64,000 nucleotides of DNA from Streptomyces geranii (GCF_002954775.1 NZ_PJME01000047.1:1-64000); one strand, 5' to 3'. Positions 16,221-25,608 are shown, counted from the stretch's first letter. Notes: generated by a model from the letters alone, not told the origin. Made by a program: numbers and translations.

Positions 16221-17258
16221 CTACCGTGGCCGTCCGCTGGACTCCCGCACCACCAAAGGCGGATCCACCTCGCGCAACACCCGCTCCGCGGACCCCGGGT
16301 TCGCGATCTCCTCCACCAGCAACCCCACCCCCTCCGTCGCCACCGCGTCGAAATCCTGCGCCACAGTCGTCAGCGCGGGCCGCTGGAATCGGGCGGCCGG
16401 GATGTCGTCCATCCCCACCACGCTCACCTCGTCCGGCACCCGCCGCCCCCGCTCGTGCAACGCCCTGACCAGGCCGATCGCCATGTCGTCGTTCGCGACG
16501 AACACGGCGGTCATCGCGTCGTCGTCCGCCAGTCGCAGCCCCGCCTCGTAGCCGCTCGCGCAGGACCAGTCGCCCTCGACGGGCTCGACCACGGGCAGGC
16601 CCGCCTCCGTCAGCGCCGAGCGCCAGCCGTCCGCGCGGTCGCGGGACGCCCACCACTGGCCCGGCCCCGAGACGTGCCGGATCTCGGTGTGCCCCAGGTC
16701 GACGAGGTGCCGCGTCGCCACATACCCACTGCGGTCCGACTTCTCCGCCGAGCGGATGCGCCGCGCCGCGACCAGCCCGGGGAACCGCCCGATGGTGAGG
16801 ATCGGGACGTCCAGCCAGACCTTGACCGGGCTGCCCTCGTCGATCGCCTCCGACAGCACGATGCCGTCGACGCCCTGTTCGAGGAGGCTGTCGATGGCCT
16901 CGGCGGTGCTGTGTTCGTCGTCCTCGGTGGTGTGGGCGACGCTGACCGAGTAGCCGAGCCGCCGCGCCGAGCGCTCTATGGCGACGAGCATGGTCGTGGG
17001 GCCGTAGAGGCGGGCGCCCAGCGAGATGACCCCGAGCCGCCGGCTGCGCCCCGAAGTGAGGCTGCGCGCCGCGCCGTTGGGGCGGTACCCGAGCTGCTGC
17101 GCCGCCCGCAGGACGCGCGTGCGCAGCTCCTCACGGACGTACGGCTCATTGTTCACGACCCGCGAGACCGTCTTCTGGGAGACACCGGCGAGACGCGCCA
17201 CATCGGAACTCGTCGCGGCCGGCCGCGAGACGCCGTCACGACCGTGGGTACCGGCCAC
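16221..17258 (-). CDS. LacI-family transcriptional regulator
   Basis: 345 aa. The N-terminal LacI DNA-binding helix-turn-helix is at residues ~17-65 (SSDVARLAGVSQKTVSRVVNNEPYV, then AAQQLGYRPNGAARSL), followed by a periplasmic-binding-protein-like sensor domain. The start is GTG 17258 with GGGAG 6 nt upstream. It is divergent from a secreted glycosidase gene (17471) across 212 bp, so it probably represses that gene and is induced by a sugar released from its substrate; this is inferred from position. I could not pick out a clear operator palindrome in the spacer. Confidence 0.92.
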   Translation of the reverse strand: MAGTHGRDGVSRPAATSSDVARLAGVSQKTVSRVVNNEPYVREELRTRVLRAAQQLGYRPNGAARSLTSGRSRRLGVISLGARLYGPTTMLVAIERSARRLGYSVSVAHTTEDDEHSTAEAIDSLLEQGVDGIVLSEAIDEGSPVKVWLDVPILTIGRFPGLVAARRIRSAEKSDRSGYVATRHLVDLGHTEIRHVSGPGQWWASRDRADGWRSALTEAGLPVVEPVEGDWSCASGYEAGLRLADDDAMTAVFVANDDMAIGLVRALHERGRRVPDEVSVVGMDDIPAARFQRPALTTVAQDFDAVATEGVGLLVEEIANPGSAERVLREVDPPLVVRESSGRPR

Positions 17259-17470
17259 CGGTGCTCCCTTTTCTCAAGACTGCGCTGTCAGAAAACCGTC
17301 GGAATCAGTGTGCGGGTCAGGCCTGGAAATCGTCAATCGCCACCGTAATTCCCGGTAACCCGCAGGAAACAGCAGCGACACGAGTATTGACGCCGGCTCG
17401 ATCCGGGCCACAGACTCCGGCCTGACTACGCAGTCAAGAGTGGACTTGGAACAGAGCGACCGGAGGGGCA

Positions 17471-19288
17471 ATGCCGATCAGGCAGAGTAGACGAAAGTTG
17501 ACCAAGGCGCTGGGTACGTTCGTCGCGGCAGCCGCGCTGCTGGCGGTACCGATGGCGACCGCCCAGGCCTACAACCCGACCGGCGGAATCCTCTACCAGC
17601 TCGGCAACGAGCCGTGTCTGAAGGGCCGGGGCAACTGCGCGGTCTACCCGAAGTCGGCGGAGCTGCCGGGCGGGCGGCTGGTCGCCTCGTTCGAGAAGTC
17701 CACCGTCGTGACGACGTCGGGAAGCGCCGACGGACAGACCCTCCCGGTCTACAAGAGCGACGACGCCGGAACGAGCTGGCAGCCGCTGTCCGAGGTCAAG
17801 GCTCCCGCGTACCTCTCCACGGACCCCAAGTACGCCCGGTACACGAGCAACTGGACCAACCCGTATCTCTACGTCCTTCCGCAGAAGGTCGGTGCGCTCA
17901 AGAAGGGCACCCTGCTGCTGGCCAGTGTCGTGTCGGGGGACGACTACTACTACAAGGAGCACAAGGCGGCCGACCCCAACTGGACGCCGAACAACGACGG
18001 TGACCGCAAGGACCTGGCGATCGCCCTGTACTCGAGCACCGACGACGGCAGGAGCTGGAAGGTCGTCAACGTCATCGCGACCGGCGGCTGGCAGGGCGGG
18101 AGCGCGGGCGCGGTCGGCCAGAACATCGCGGCGGCGAACACGAACCGGCAGGTGGACCCCCTCTGGGAGCCGTACCTGATGGTCTACGACGGCAAACTGG
18201 TCTGCTACTACTCCGACGAGAACGACTACACCGGCTTCGACCCGGTCACCGGCGTCCCGACCCTGGACCCCGCCAACGACACGGCAACCGACTCGCACGG
18301 CCAGATCCTCGCCCACCGGACGTGGGACGGCAGTGCCGCCACGTGGAGCGCCCCGGTCGTCGACGTCGCCGGGTCCAAGCAGGACATGGGCGGCGGCAAG
18401 ACGGAGATCGGGGGCGGGCGGCCGGGCATGACCAACGTCGTCGCCACGTCGGACGGCAGGTGGCTGCTCACGTTCGAGTACTGGGGCGGCGGGGCCAACA
18501 CCCGGTACGTGATCGCCGACAGCCCGCTGAAGTTCTTCCGCGGGTCCCAGACCGGCATGTCCGTCGGCTCGCTGCCGGTCGTCTCCGGTTCCCGGCCGCT
18601 CTCGGGCGGCGGCAGCCCGGTCATCGTCCGGATCCCCGACGGACGCCTGGTGTACAACGCCTCGAACAGCGGTGACGTCTGGGTCAACGAGAGCGGGCGC
18701 AGCGACGGGGTGTGGACGGAGTACCAGACGACCTCGCCGGCCGGCTACAGCCGCAACCTGCAGTACGTCGACAGCACCGGACGTGTCGCGATCCTCAACA
18801 ACCAGGGCACCTCCACGATCGCCTACGCGGAGGTCGACCTCGGCGACTCGGCCGGCACCTACTACCAGCTGCTGAACCGCAAGACCGGCCAGGTGATCGG
18901 CACCGGCAACAAGACCAACGACGCCAACCTCGGCAACGCGGACACCCCCGACGTGGTCCTGGAGGACGCCGGAGCCGCGGCGAACCCCGACACCCAGTCC
19001 TGGCACGTGGTGACCGAACCGAACGGCGGTACGACCCTGCTGAACAGGTCCGGCGGTCGCGCGGCGTCCATCTGGACCGGCAACGCGACGGTCGGCCAGC
19101 GCATCGGCCAGTGGGTCGACAACAGCGCCACGGGCAGCTGGAACCTGGTCAAGACGGACGACGGCTTCTACAAGCTCCAGTCGCTCAAGAACCCGAACGT
19201 GTACTTGACGGGCGCGAGCGCCGGGGCTCCGTTGACCCTGCAGAACGCTACGACGGACGGTTCGCAGGACTGGAAGCTGGTGAAGTAG
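17471..19288 (+). CDS. Secreted sialidase-fold glycoside hydrolase with C-terminal ricin-type domain
   Basis: 605 aa. Signal peptide (residues 1-33, cleavage after AQA), then a ~410-residue beta-propeller of the sialidase superfamily with Asp-box motifs SDDAGTSW (96-103) and STDDGRSW (near 188), then a ~150-residue beta-trefoil (ricin B/CBM13-like; YYQLLNRKTGQVIGTG, QRIGQWVDN). The lack of an obvious sialidase FRIP motif and the RPGMTNV and WEPYLMV segments point to GH93-type exo-arabinanase or a related propeller enzyme rather than sialidase. Substrate is uncertain. ATG 17471 follows GGAGGGG closely. It is probably controlled by the divergent LacI regulator. Confidence 0.8.
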   Translation: MPIRQSRRKLTKALGTFVAAAALLAVPMATAQAYNPTGGILYQLGNEPCLKGRGNCAVYPKSAELPGGRLVASFEKSTVVTTSGSADGQTLPVYKSDDAGTSWQPLSEVKAPAYLSTDPKYARYTSNWTNPYLYVLPQKVGALKKGTLLLASVVSGDDYYYKEHKAADPNWTPNNDGDRKDLAIALYSSTDDGRSWKVVNVIATGGWQGGSAGAVGQNIAAANTNRQVDPLWEPYLMVYDGKLVCYYSDENDYTGFDPVTGVPTLDPANDTATDSHGQILAHRTWDGSAATWSAPVVDVAGSKQDMGGGKTEIGGGRPGMTNVVATSDGRWLLTFEYWGGGANTRYVIADSPLKFFRGSQTGMSVGSLPVVSGSRPLSGGGSPVIVRIPDGRLVYNASNSGDVWVNESGRSDGVWTEYQTTSPAGYSRNLQYVDSTGRVAILNNQGTSTIAYAEVDLGDSAGTYYQLLNRKTGQVIGTGNKTNDANLGNADTPDVVLEDAGAAANPDTQSWHVVTEPNGGTTLLNRSGGRAASIWTGNATVGQRIGQWVDNSATGSWNLVKTDDGFYKLQSLKNPNVYLTGASAGAPLTLQNATTDGSQDWKLVK

Positions 19289-19307
19289 AGGACGTACAGA
19301 GGGGGCG

Positions 19308-19343
19308 GGGGGTTAGGGCGCGAGGAACTGCGCCCTAACCCCC
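19308..19343 (+). terminator. Terminator after the propeller glycosidase
   Basis: Perfect 14-bp stem (19308-19321 / 19330-19343) with loop gaggaact, starting 20 nt past the stop. The loop matches the dispersed Streptomyces repeat. It probably also terminates the convergent Lon-domain gene. Confidence 0.85.
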
Positions 19344-19394
19344 ACCGGCTCCTGGCTCCTGGCTCCTGGCCCCCGGCCAAGGAACCGACCGTGC

Positions 19395-20186
19395 TCAACA
19401 GCTGGGCACAGTCCCCCGCCCCGTCTCCAACGCCACCAGCGAACTGATCGCGCCCTTGAGCGTGGTGACCGGAATCAGCCGAAGCCCCTTGGGCAGCTCG
19501 GACTTCGCGTCCGAACACTCCGCCGCCGGCACCAGAAAGACAGTCGCCCCGTCCCGCCGAGCGGCCTGGGTCTTCAGGGCAACCCCTCCCACCGCCCCCA
19601 CGGTCCCGTCCGCGTCGATCGTCCCCGTACCCGCGATGGACCGCCCCCCGGTCAGATCCCCGCCACGCCCGTCACCGTCCAGCTTGTCGACGACCCCCAG
19701 GGAGAACAGCAGCCCGGCACTGGGCCCCCCGACATCGGACAGCTTCAGAGTGACCTTGACGTCCCCGGAGTCCTCGCCCAGATACTTGAGCGCCGCCTCG
19801 GCAGCCGCGTCCTGCGACTGCTTCATCTCGGCCGCGTTGTGCTTCTCGATCTCCTTGGTGCTGTCCCCGCTCGGATACACCGAGTCGCGCGGCATCACGG
19901 CCTGATCGGTACGGAACCACCCGTCGAGTACGTCACCGAGGCTGACGTGGGTGTCAGGGCCGGTCGCCTCGATGGTCGTCATCCGCAGCTCACCGCGCGT
20001 CTCGCGGACCGTCGCGCCGGTGATGGTGATGACCGGGTCGCCCTGGTTCTCGCCGAGGACGTTCGCCGTCATCCCGGGCTGCGCGACCGCGAACGGCAGC
20101 GGCGCGAACGCGGCCGTGGCGAGCAGGGCCACGACGGGCAGGGCACAGACGGCGACGGCCCGGGGGCGCGTGAGACGAGAGAGCAC
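19395..20186 (-). CDS. Membrane-anchored Lon-domain (S16) serine protease, YlbL-like without PDZ
   Basis: 263 aa. An N-terminal signal anchor (residues ~10-35) precedes an extracytoplasmic region and a Lon proteolytic domain. The Ser-Lys catalytic dyad is visible: S156 in GGPSAGLLFSL and K205 in GVALKTQAA. Bacillus YlbL and mycobacterial relatives carry a PDZ domain between the anchor and Lon domain. Here the ~110-residue middle region is too divergent for me to call a PDZ. It probably trims membrane or secreted proteins. The minus-strand start is near the S. coelicolor-type MLSRLTRPRA. Confidence 0.85.
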   Translation of the reverse strand: MLSRLTRPRAVAVCALPVVALLATAAFAPLPFAVAQPGMTANVLGENQGDPVITITGATVRETRGELRMTTIEATGPDTHVSLGDVLDGWFRTDQAVMPRDSVYPSGDSTKEIEKHNAAEMKQSQDAAAEAALKYLGEDSGDVKVTLKLSDVGGPSAGLLFSLGVVDKLDGDGRGGDLTGGRSIAGTGTIDADGTVGAVGGVALKTQAARRDGATVFLVPAAECSDAKSELPKGLRLIPVTTLKGAISSLVALETGRGTVPSC

Positions 20187-20274
20187 GAGGTCAATCTAAC
20201 GCGGGGGCGTTTTCGGGCCAGGGGCGGCTGCCCCGCCCTCCCCTGCTCCGGTCGGCGCAGGGCCTCTGCTCCGG

Positions 20275-20916
20275 TCAGCGCAGGGCCTCGGACACTTCCC
20301 GGGCGGCGTCCATGACCCGGGGCCCCACCCGCTCGGGCACTGCGTCGGCGAGCATGACGACGCCCACGCTCCCCTCGACCCCCGTCACCCCGATCAGCGG
20401 GGCCGCGGCCCCGCTCGCGCCGGCCTCCAGCTCGCCGTGCGTGAGGGTGTACCCGGGGTCGGTGGCGGGCTGCTGCCGGGCGGAGAGGATGGCCTTGCCG
20501 GCCGCGCCGCGCTCCAGGGGGTGCCGGAAACCGGCCCGGTAGGCCACGTGGTAGTCGGTCCAGGTCGGCTCGACGACGGCGACGGCGAGCGCCTCGGTGC
20601 CGTCGACGAGGGTCAGGTGGGCGGTCGCGCCTATGTCCTCGGCCAGCGACCTGAGCGCGGGCAGCGCGGCCTCCCGTACGAGCGGGTGCACCTGCCGCCC
20701 GAGCCGCAGCACGCCCAGCCCCACCCTTGCCCGGCCGCCCAGGTCACGCCGTACGAGCGCGTGCTGTTCCAGGGTGGCGAGGAGCCGGTACACGACGGTC
20801 CGGTTGACGCCGAGCCGGGTCGAGAGTTCGGTGACGGTCAGGCCGTGGTCGGTGTCGGCGAGCAGCTTGAGGACGCGCAGTCCCCGGTCGAGCGTCTGGG
20901 AGGTCTCCGCGGTCAC
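20275..20916 (-). CDS. IclR-family transcriptional regulator
   Basis: 213 aa. The N-terminal winged helix (TLDRGLRVLKLLADTDHGLTVTELSTRLGVNRTVVYRLLATLEQ) precedes an IclR effector domain with GATAHLTLVDGTEALAVAV and HPLERGAAGKAIL motifs. Start decision: GTG 20916 has AAGGAG 8 nt upstream; the in-frame GTG at 20925 overlaps that ribosome site and cannot be used efficiently. IclR proteins usually control aromatic, glyoxylate or amino-acid catabolic genes, but no obvious target adjoins this one. Confidence 0.9.
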   Translation of the reverse strand: MTAETSQTLDRGLRVLKLLADTDHGLTVTELSTRLGVNRTVVYRLLATLEQHALVRRDLGGRARVGLGVLRLGRQVHPLVREAALPALRSLAEDIGATAHLTLVDGTEALAVAVVEPTWTDYHVAYRAGFRHPLERGAAGKAILSARQQPATDPGYTLTHGELEAGASGAAAPLIGVTGVEGSVGVVMLADAVPERVGPRVMDAAREVSEALR

Positions 20917-21243
20917 GACGCCCACTCCTTCACGTGGTGAGGTCGGCTGCTCCCTGGCGGCGGTGCGTCGTCGATCCCGTGGGCGACGCGCGTTCAGAGG
21001 CGGCCGATCGGCGCGGCCCGGGCTCTCCCGGACACGGTCGCTTCACGACTGCGCTCCGCGGCGGCGCTGCCACGGGGCGTGTGCGTGTGCGGGACATTAG
21101 CGAAGGCGGTTCGCTCAGCGGAAGTCTCCGTCCAGAATCCGGTCACTCCGCGGTACGGACTACTGCGCTTCCTCCCGATATGCACGGCGTACATACGGCC
21201 CCACACGCCCCCTCGCCGAACACTCCGGCCGACGGCGGGACCG
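20917..21243. other. Intergenic stretch, no gene seen
   Basis: 327 bp between the IclR start and the 3' end of the helicase. It should contain the IclR promoter. I see no convincing ORF, RNA gene or long dyad; short open frames here are Arg-rich and lack ribosome sites. Confidence 0.5.
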
Positions 21244-23052
21244 TCACCGCATCCGGGTGGCCCACTCCTGCACCTTGGCGATGCGCTGTCGCAACTGTCC
21301 GGCGGTCGCCTCCGCGCTCGGCGGCCCACCGCAGACCCGCCGCAGCTCGGTGTGGATCACCCCGTGCGGCTTGCCGCTCTGATGGACGTACGCGCCGACC
21401 ATGGTGTTGAGCTGCTTGCGCAGTTCGAGCATCTCCTTGTGGGAGACCACGGGCCGCCGCTCGGCGGGCAGTTCGAGCAGATCGGCCTCGTCGTCGGGCT
21501 TCTTACGGCTGTGCGCGATCTGCCGGGCCTGCCGCTTCTGGAGGAGGAGTTGCACCTGGTCAGGCTCCAGCAGCCCCGGGATCCCGAGGTAGTCCTGCTC
21601 CTCCTCGCTCCCCGGGTGCGCCTGCATACCGAACTCGGCGCCGTCGTAGAGCACCCGGTCGAAGACGGCGTCGGACTCCAGCGCCTCGAAGGAGAACTGC
21701 TCCTGCTCCCCGGTGTCCTCGTCCTCCTCCCGGTTCGCCTCCTCCATCTCCTTCTCGGATTCGGCGTACGGGTCCTCCTCGCCCTGCTTCTTGGGCTTGT
21801 CGAGGGCGTGGTCGCGCTCGACCTCCATCTCGTTGGCGAAGGTGAGGAGGTCGGGGACGGTGGGCAGGAAGACGGACGCGGTCTCCCCCCTCCGCCGGGA
21901 CCGCACGAAGCGCCCGACGGCCTGGGCGAAGAAGAGGGGGGTGGAGATGGTGGTGGCGTACACCCCGACGGCGAGCCGAGGCACGTCCACGCCCTCGGAC
22001 ACCATCCGGACGGCGACCATCCAACGGGAGTCGTTGTTGGCGAACTCGTCGATACGGTCGGAGGCGCCGGAGTCGTCGGACAGGACGACGGTGGCCCTGG
22101 TCCCGGTGATGTCGCGGATCAGCTTGGCGTAGGCACGGGCCGACTCCTGGTCGGTGGCGATGACGAGCGCCCCGGCGTCCGGGATCCCCTTCCGCACCTC
22201 GGTCAGCCGCTTGTCGGCGGCGCGCAGCACGCTGGGCATCCACTCGCCACGCGGATCGAGGGCGGTACGCCAGGCCTGCGAGATGGCGTCCTTGGTCATG
22301 GGCTCACCGAGCCGGGCGGCGATTTCATCACCGGCCTTGGTCCGCCACCGCATCTGCCCGCTGTAGGAGAGGAAGATGACGGGCCGGACGACATGGTCGG
22401 CGAGCGCGTTGCCGTACCCGTAGGTGTAGTCGGCGGAGGACCGCCGAATCCCGTCGTTCCCTTCCTCATAGGTGACGAAGGGAATGGGATTGGTGTCGGA
22501 CCGGAAGGGCGTACCGGTGAGCGCGAGCCGCCGAGTGGCGGGCTCGAAGGCTTCGAGACAGGCCTCGCCCCAGGACTTGGAGTCCCCGGCATGGTGGATC
22601 TCATCAAGAATGACGAGCGTCTTGCGCTGCTCGCAACGATTGCGGTGCAGCATGGGCCGCACGCCGACCCCCGCGTACGTCACGGCGACGCCCTGATACT
22701 CCTTGCTGAGCGGCCCGGCGCTGTACTCGGGATCGAGCTTGATCCCTATCCGCGCCGCCGCCTCGGCCCACTGCTTCTTCAGATGCTCGGTGGGCGCGAC
22801 CACGGTCACCTGCTGCACGACATGGTGGTGCAGCAACCAGGAGGCGAGCGTCAGCGCGAAGGTCGTCTTGCCGGCCCCGGGCGTGGCGACGGCGAGAAAG
22901 TCACGCGGCTGCTCCTGGACATACCTCTCCATGGCCCCCTGCTGCCAGGCACGCAGCTTGCTGGCGGTACCCCAGGGGGCACGGCCGGGGAAGGCAGGCG
23001 AGAGGTGATGGTTGGAGGCGGCGGGGGCAGCACTGGCGGCGGTGGTAGTCAC
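21244..23052 (-). CDS. DEAD/DEAH-type superfamily 2 helicase
   Basis: 602 aa. Walker A ATPGAGKTT (residues 56-64), motif II DEIH near 152, motif III TGTPFR, and a C-terminal helicase domain with motif VI QAVGRFVRS. A Glu-rich acidic linker (EKEMEEANREEDEDTGEQEQ) follows, then a ~130-residue C-terminal region. It resembles the ResIII/UvrB-like single-chain helicases conserved in Streptomyces rather than a restriction subunit, since no specificity or methylase gene is near. Nucleic-acid substrate unknown. GTG 23052 with a close GGAG is the apparent start. Confidence 0.85.
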   Translation of the reverse strand: MTTTAASAAPAASNHHLSPAFPGRAPWGTASKLRAWQQGAMERYVQEQPRDFLAVATPGAGKTTFALTLASWLLHHHVVQQVTVVAPTEHLKKQWAEAAARIGIKLDPEYSAGPLSKEYQGVAVTYAGVGVRPMLHRNRCEQRKTLVILDEIHHAGDSKSWGEACLEAFEPATRRLALTGTPFRSDTNPIPFVTYEEGNDGIRRSSADYTYGYGNALADHVVRPVIFLSYSGQMRWRTKAGDEIAARLGEPMTKDAISQAWRTALDPRGEWMPSVLRAADKRLTEVRKGIPDAGALVIATDQESARAYAKLIRDITGTRATVVLSDDSGASDRIDEFANNDSRWMVAVRMVSEGVDVPRLAVGVYATTISTPLFFAQAVGRFVRSRRRGETASVFLPTVPDLLTFANEMEVERDHALDKPKKQGEEDPYAESEKEMEEANREEDEDTGEQEQFSFEALESDAVFDRVLYDGAEFGMQAHPGSEEEQDYLGIPGLLEPDQVQLLLQKRQARQIAHSRKKPDDEADLLELPAERRPVVSHKEMLELRKQLNTMVGAYVHQSGKPHGVIHTELRRVCGGPPSAEATAGQLRQRIAKVQEWATRMR

Positions 23053-23197
23053 GGTCTCCGGGGGTGGTGGGTCGGGCAGCTCTGCGGCGGTCAGCTTGTG
23101 GGTGCTGGGGCTACGTATGACAACCGGGCCACCCTACCGGCGGCCCGGTGCTGTCAACGTGCGTACGACGCGGGGGCGTCCCGGGATGGGACTCAGC

Positions 23198-23587
23198 TCA
23201 CATCGACGGCTCGGTGAGGTCTCGCAGCGCCTCGGAGATGGCTTCGACCTCATACACGGTGCCGGAGGCCACCGCATTCATGAGATCTTCGGCGGCGTCG
23301 ATGTCCGGCCGCAGCTGTACGTCGTTCAGTGCCAGGAAGACGACGCAGGACGTCCACGCCGTGCGCCTGTTTCCGATATCGAAGGGGCGGTCGATCACGA
23401 GCGACTGCAGGAAAGCCGCAGCCTTGTCGAACAGCCCGATGTACGCCTCCCGCCCGAGCGGTGTGGCCGAGGGGCGATGCGCAGCAGCCGCCACCAGACC
23501 CACGTCACGTACGACGAAGTGCCGGTCCTCGACGGCCAGGCCCGCGATGCCCAGAACATCCTCACCCGACAGATAGACGTACGTCAC
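23198..23587 (-). CDS. Doc/Fic-family toxin with altered Fic motif
   Basis: 129 aa, the usual length for Doc (death on curing). Doc transfers phosphate to EF-Tu using a Fic motif HPFx(D/N)xNKR. Here the motif reads RPFDIGNRRTAW at residues 67-78, with Arg where the conserved His should be; the codon is CGC, one change from CAC. The remainder (GLVAAAAHRPSATPLG, VFLALNDVQLRPD) fits Doc. The start overlaps the antitoxin stop by 4 nt. It is either a catalytically impaired or degenerate toxin or a variant chemistry; I favour impaired. Confidence 0.85.
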   Translation of the reverse strand: MTYVYLSGEDVLGIAGLAVEDRHFVVRDVGLVAAAAHRPSATPLGREAYIGLFDKAAAFLQSLVIDRPFDIGNRRTAWTSCVVFLALNDVQLRPDIDAAEDLMNAVASGTVYEVEAISEALRDLTEPSM

Positions 23588-23784
23588 TTGAGCCGCTCCA
23601 GCAGCTCAGCCCACTTGACGGTCTGTTCCTTGGCAGCCTTACGCACCAGCGCTTCGTGAGCGGTCCTGGCCAAGTAGTCGTCCACAGCCCGCAGCACGAT
23701 GGCGTGCATACTCACGCCCTCCTGCTCGGCACGCAGCCTCAGAGCTTCCGTCTGATCGTCACGGAGACGAAGGTTCATAGCCAC
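23584..23784 (-). CDS. Ribbon-helix-helix-type antitoxin of the Doc module
   Basis: 66 aa, small and charged. The N-terminal MNLRLRDDQTEALRLRAEQEGVS matches a ribbon-helix-helix (CopG/Arc-like) DNA-binding fold, and the C-terminal ~25 residues (AAKEQTVKWAELLERLK) should bind and neutralise the toxin. It lies upstream of and overlaps the toxin gene, the usual order for translationally coupled toxin-antitoxin pairs, and probably autorepresses the operon. Confidence 0.82.
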   Translation of the reverse strand: MAMNLRLRDDQTEALRLRAEQEGVSMHAIVLRAVDDYLARTAHEALVRKAAKEQTVKWAELLERLK

Positions 23785-23824
23785 ATCAAAACGGTACCGC
23801 CCAATAGGGTCAAACCAGTACCAT

Positions 23825-25297
23825 TCAGGCGGGATTGACCCGCACCCGCGTAGTCACCCAGGCCCCCACCAACGCCACCCCCGCCATAGGCAGAAACACC
23901 ACAGCGAACGCACCCGGATGAGACCCACCGGCCGCCGCGCCGGAGGCATGAGCCACCGACCCCCCGCCCAGCGCGGCGAACGCCGCGCCCCCACCGGCCA
24001 GCAGCACCACGTTGGAGAGCGCGTCGGAGATCTGCAGGGAGGCGGAGTTGGCGCCGGCCTCGTCCGGGGCGGAGAGATGCAGCAGCAGCACGCTGGTACT
24101 GGCGATGACCAGCCCCATCCCGAAGCACCCGAACGCCCACACCACCGCGAGCGTCCACACCGGCACGGCGTCGATCAGCACGGCGGGTGCCCCGGCGATG
24201 GAGGCGGCGACGAGCACCATCCCGAACGTCATCAGCCGCTCCCGATACGGCTCCATCCGCGCCCGGGCCTGCACGGACGACCCCAGCGCCCACGTGACAC
24301 CCCCGGCGGCGAGCGAGAACCCGGCGAGCGTCGGCGACAGCCCCCGCTGGGTGACGAGCATCAGGGGCACGAAGGACTCAGCGGCGATGAAGGACCCGGC
24401 GGCCACTCCGCGCAACAACACAACAGACGGCAGCCCACGGGCGGCCCGATAGGTCCCCCGGGGAAGCAGCCCCCGCACGGCGGGCACGAGCAGCGAGACG
24501 CCCAGCAGCCCGGGGAGGAGCGAGAACCACCGCAGATCCTGGGCGGCGTACTGAAGGAGCCCGGCCCCGAGGGAGATCCCGAAGGCAAGCCGAATACGCC
24601 GCCGCCCATTCCCCTCCCCCTTGCGGGGCCCGGCGTGGACGGCCCCACCGGCGAGCCGACGTATCTGAGGCAGAGCAAGGGCAAGCGGAAAGACGACAAG
24701 CACAGGAATCCCGACGAACACCCACCGCCACCCCAAGTGCTCGGTGACGGCCCCGGCGGCCAGGGGCCCGACCACTGACGGCACAACCCAACTGGCGGCG
24801 AAGGCGGCCATGATCGAGGCCCGCAACCGCTCGGGATAGGCCCGCCCCACGACGACGTACAGGGCAACGATCACCAGCCCGCCCCCGAGCCCCTGAACAG
24901 CGCGCCCGGCGATGAACAACCACATGACCCCGGCGGTCCCGGACAACAACAGCCCGGCGGCGAAGGCGGCGATACCGGTGGTGAGCGCCCCGAGCGGCCC
25001 CCGCCGATCCGACCACTGCCCGGCGAGCACCATCCCGAAGAGACTGGTGGTGAAGTACCCGGAGAAGGCGAACGCGTACAGAGAAACCCCGTCCAGCTCC
25101 CGGGCGGCAACGGGCATGGCGGTCCCGACCGCGGTCGCCTCAAAGGCGATGAGCAACACAACGGAGACGATCCCGACGCTGAGGGCCCGATAGGACCGCC
25201 CCAGCACCCCCTCCCCACCACTCCCGGCAGCCAATGAAGAATCCGCGTCGGCAGCGCCGTCGGCGACGTCTGTGTCACCAGGTCCCAGGGAGGTCAT
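23825..25297 (-). CDS. MFS transporter, 12-14 helix drug-exporter type
   Basis: 490 aa. Major facilitator with many hydrophobic helices and the loop motif A GQWSDRRGPLGAL after helix 2, plus RAVQGLGGGLVIVALYVV (motif B-like) in helix 4. It is likely a proton-coupled multidrug or metabolite exporter. Start ATG 25297 (MTSLGPGDTD) fits the family. The upstream sequence lacks a good ribosome site and has a TACGCT hexamer 7 nt before the ATG, so leaderless initiation is possible. It lies beside the tRNA-Cys gene. Confidence 0.87.
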   Translation of the reverse strand: MTSLGPGDTDVADGAADADSSLAAGSGGEGVLGRSYRALSVGIVSVVLLIAFEATAVGTAMPVAARELDGVSLYAFAFSGYFTTSLFGMVLAGQWSDRRGPLGALTTGIAAFAAGLLLSGTAGVMWLFIAGRAVQGLGGGLVIVALYVVVGRAYPERLRASIMAAFAASWVVPSVVGPLAAGAVTEHLGWRWVFVGIPVLVVFPLALALPQIRRLAGGAVHAGPRKGEGNGRRRIRLAFGISLGAGLLQYAAQDLRWFSLLPGLLGVSLLVPAVRGLLPRGTYRAARGLPSVVLLRGVAAGSFIAAESFVPLMLVTQRGLSPTLAGFSLAAGGVTWALGSSVQARARMEPYRERLMTFGMVLVAASIAGAPAVLIDAVPVWTLAVVWAFGCFGMGLVIASTSVLLLHLSAPDEAGANSASLQISDALSNVVLLAGGGAAFAALGGGSVAHASGAAAGGSHPGAFAVVFLPMAGVALVGAWVTTRVRVNPA

Positions 25298-25533
25298 ACA
25301 GGCCAGCGTAAGGGCCGTCCCCGACCTTGACCCCTGTCGGAGGTAGGACCCACCCCGGGACCTTGGTCGTACGCCCACGGACACCAACGGGCACCCACCC
25401 GCGCTTCATGAACGCCGTATGGCAGTCCCATTGCGACCCGCCCGACGCCCTTGCCCCTCCCCACCCCCCACCCCTACGGTCAGAAAACGAAGTCCGGAAC
25501 GGCCAGGGCCACCCCCCAAACCGCTCCCGACCC

Positions 25534-25608
25534 GGCCGTGTGCCCGAGTGGTTTAGGGACTCGCCTGCAAAGCGAGTTACGTGGGTTCGATTCCCGCCAC
25601 GGCCTCCA
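25534..25608 (+). tRNA. tRNA-Cys (anticodon GCA)
   Basis: Acceptor stem ggccgtg/cacggcc, D-stem ccc/ggg, anticodon stem ctcgc/gcgag around the loop ctGCAaa, and T-stem gtggg/cccgc with ttcgatt. The discriminator base is T (25605), a known identity element of tRNA-Cys, and CCA is encoded at 25606-25608. It is followed by a hairpin terminator. Confidence 0.96.

Noticed and set aside
21244..23052. Type III restriction or phage-defence helicase
   Set aside because: No methylase, nuclease or specificity gene is adjacent, and the arrangement resembles a conserved Streptomyces core gene.
23053..23197. Extra small gene between the helicase and toxin
   Set aside because: Open frames are short, lack ribosome sites and look like out-of-frame readings.
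25534..25608. Integration site (att) at the tRNA-Cys 3' end
   Set aside because: I found no second copy of the tRNA 3' end and no integrase in the window; only context supports an island.
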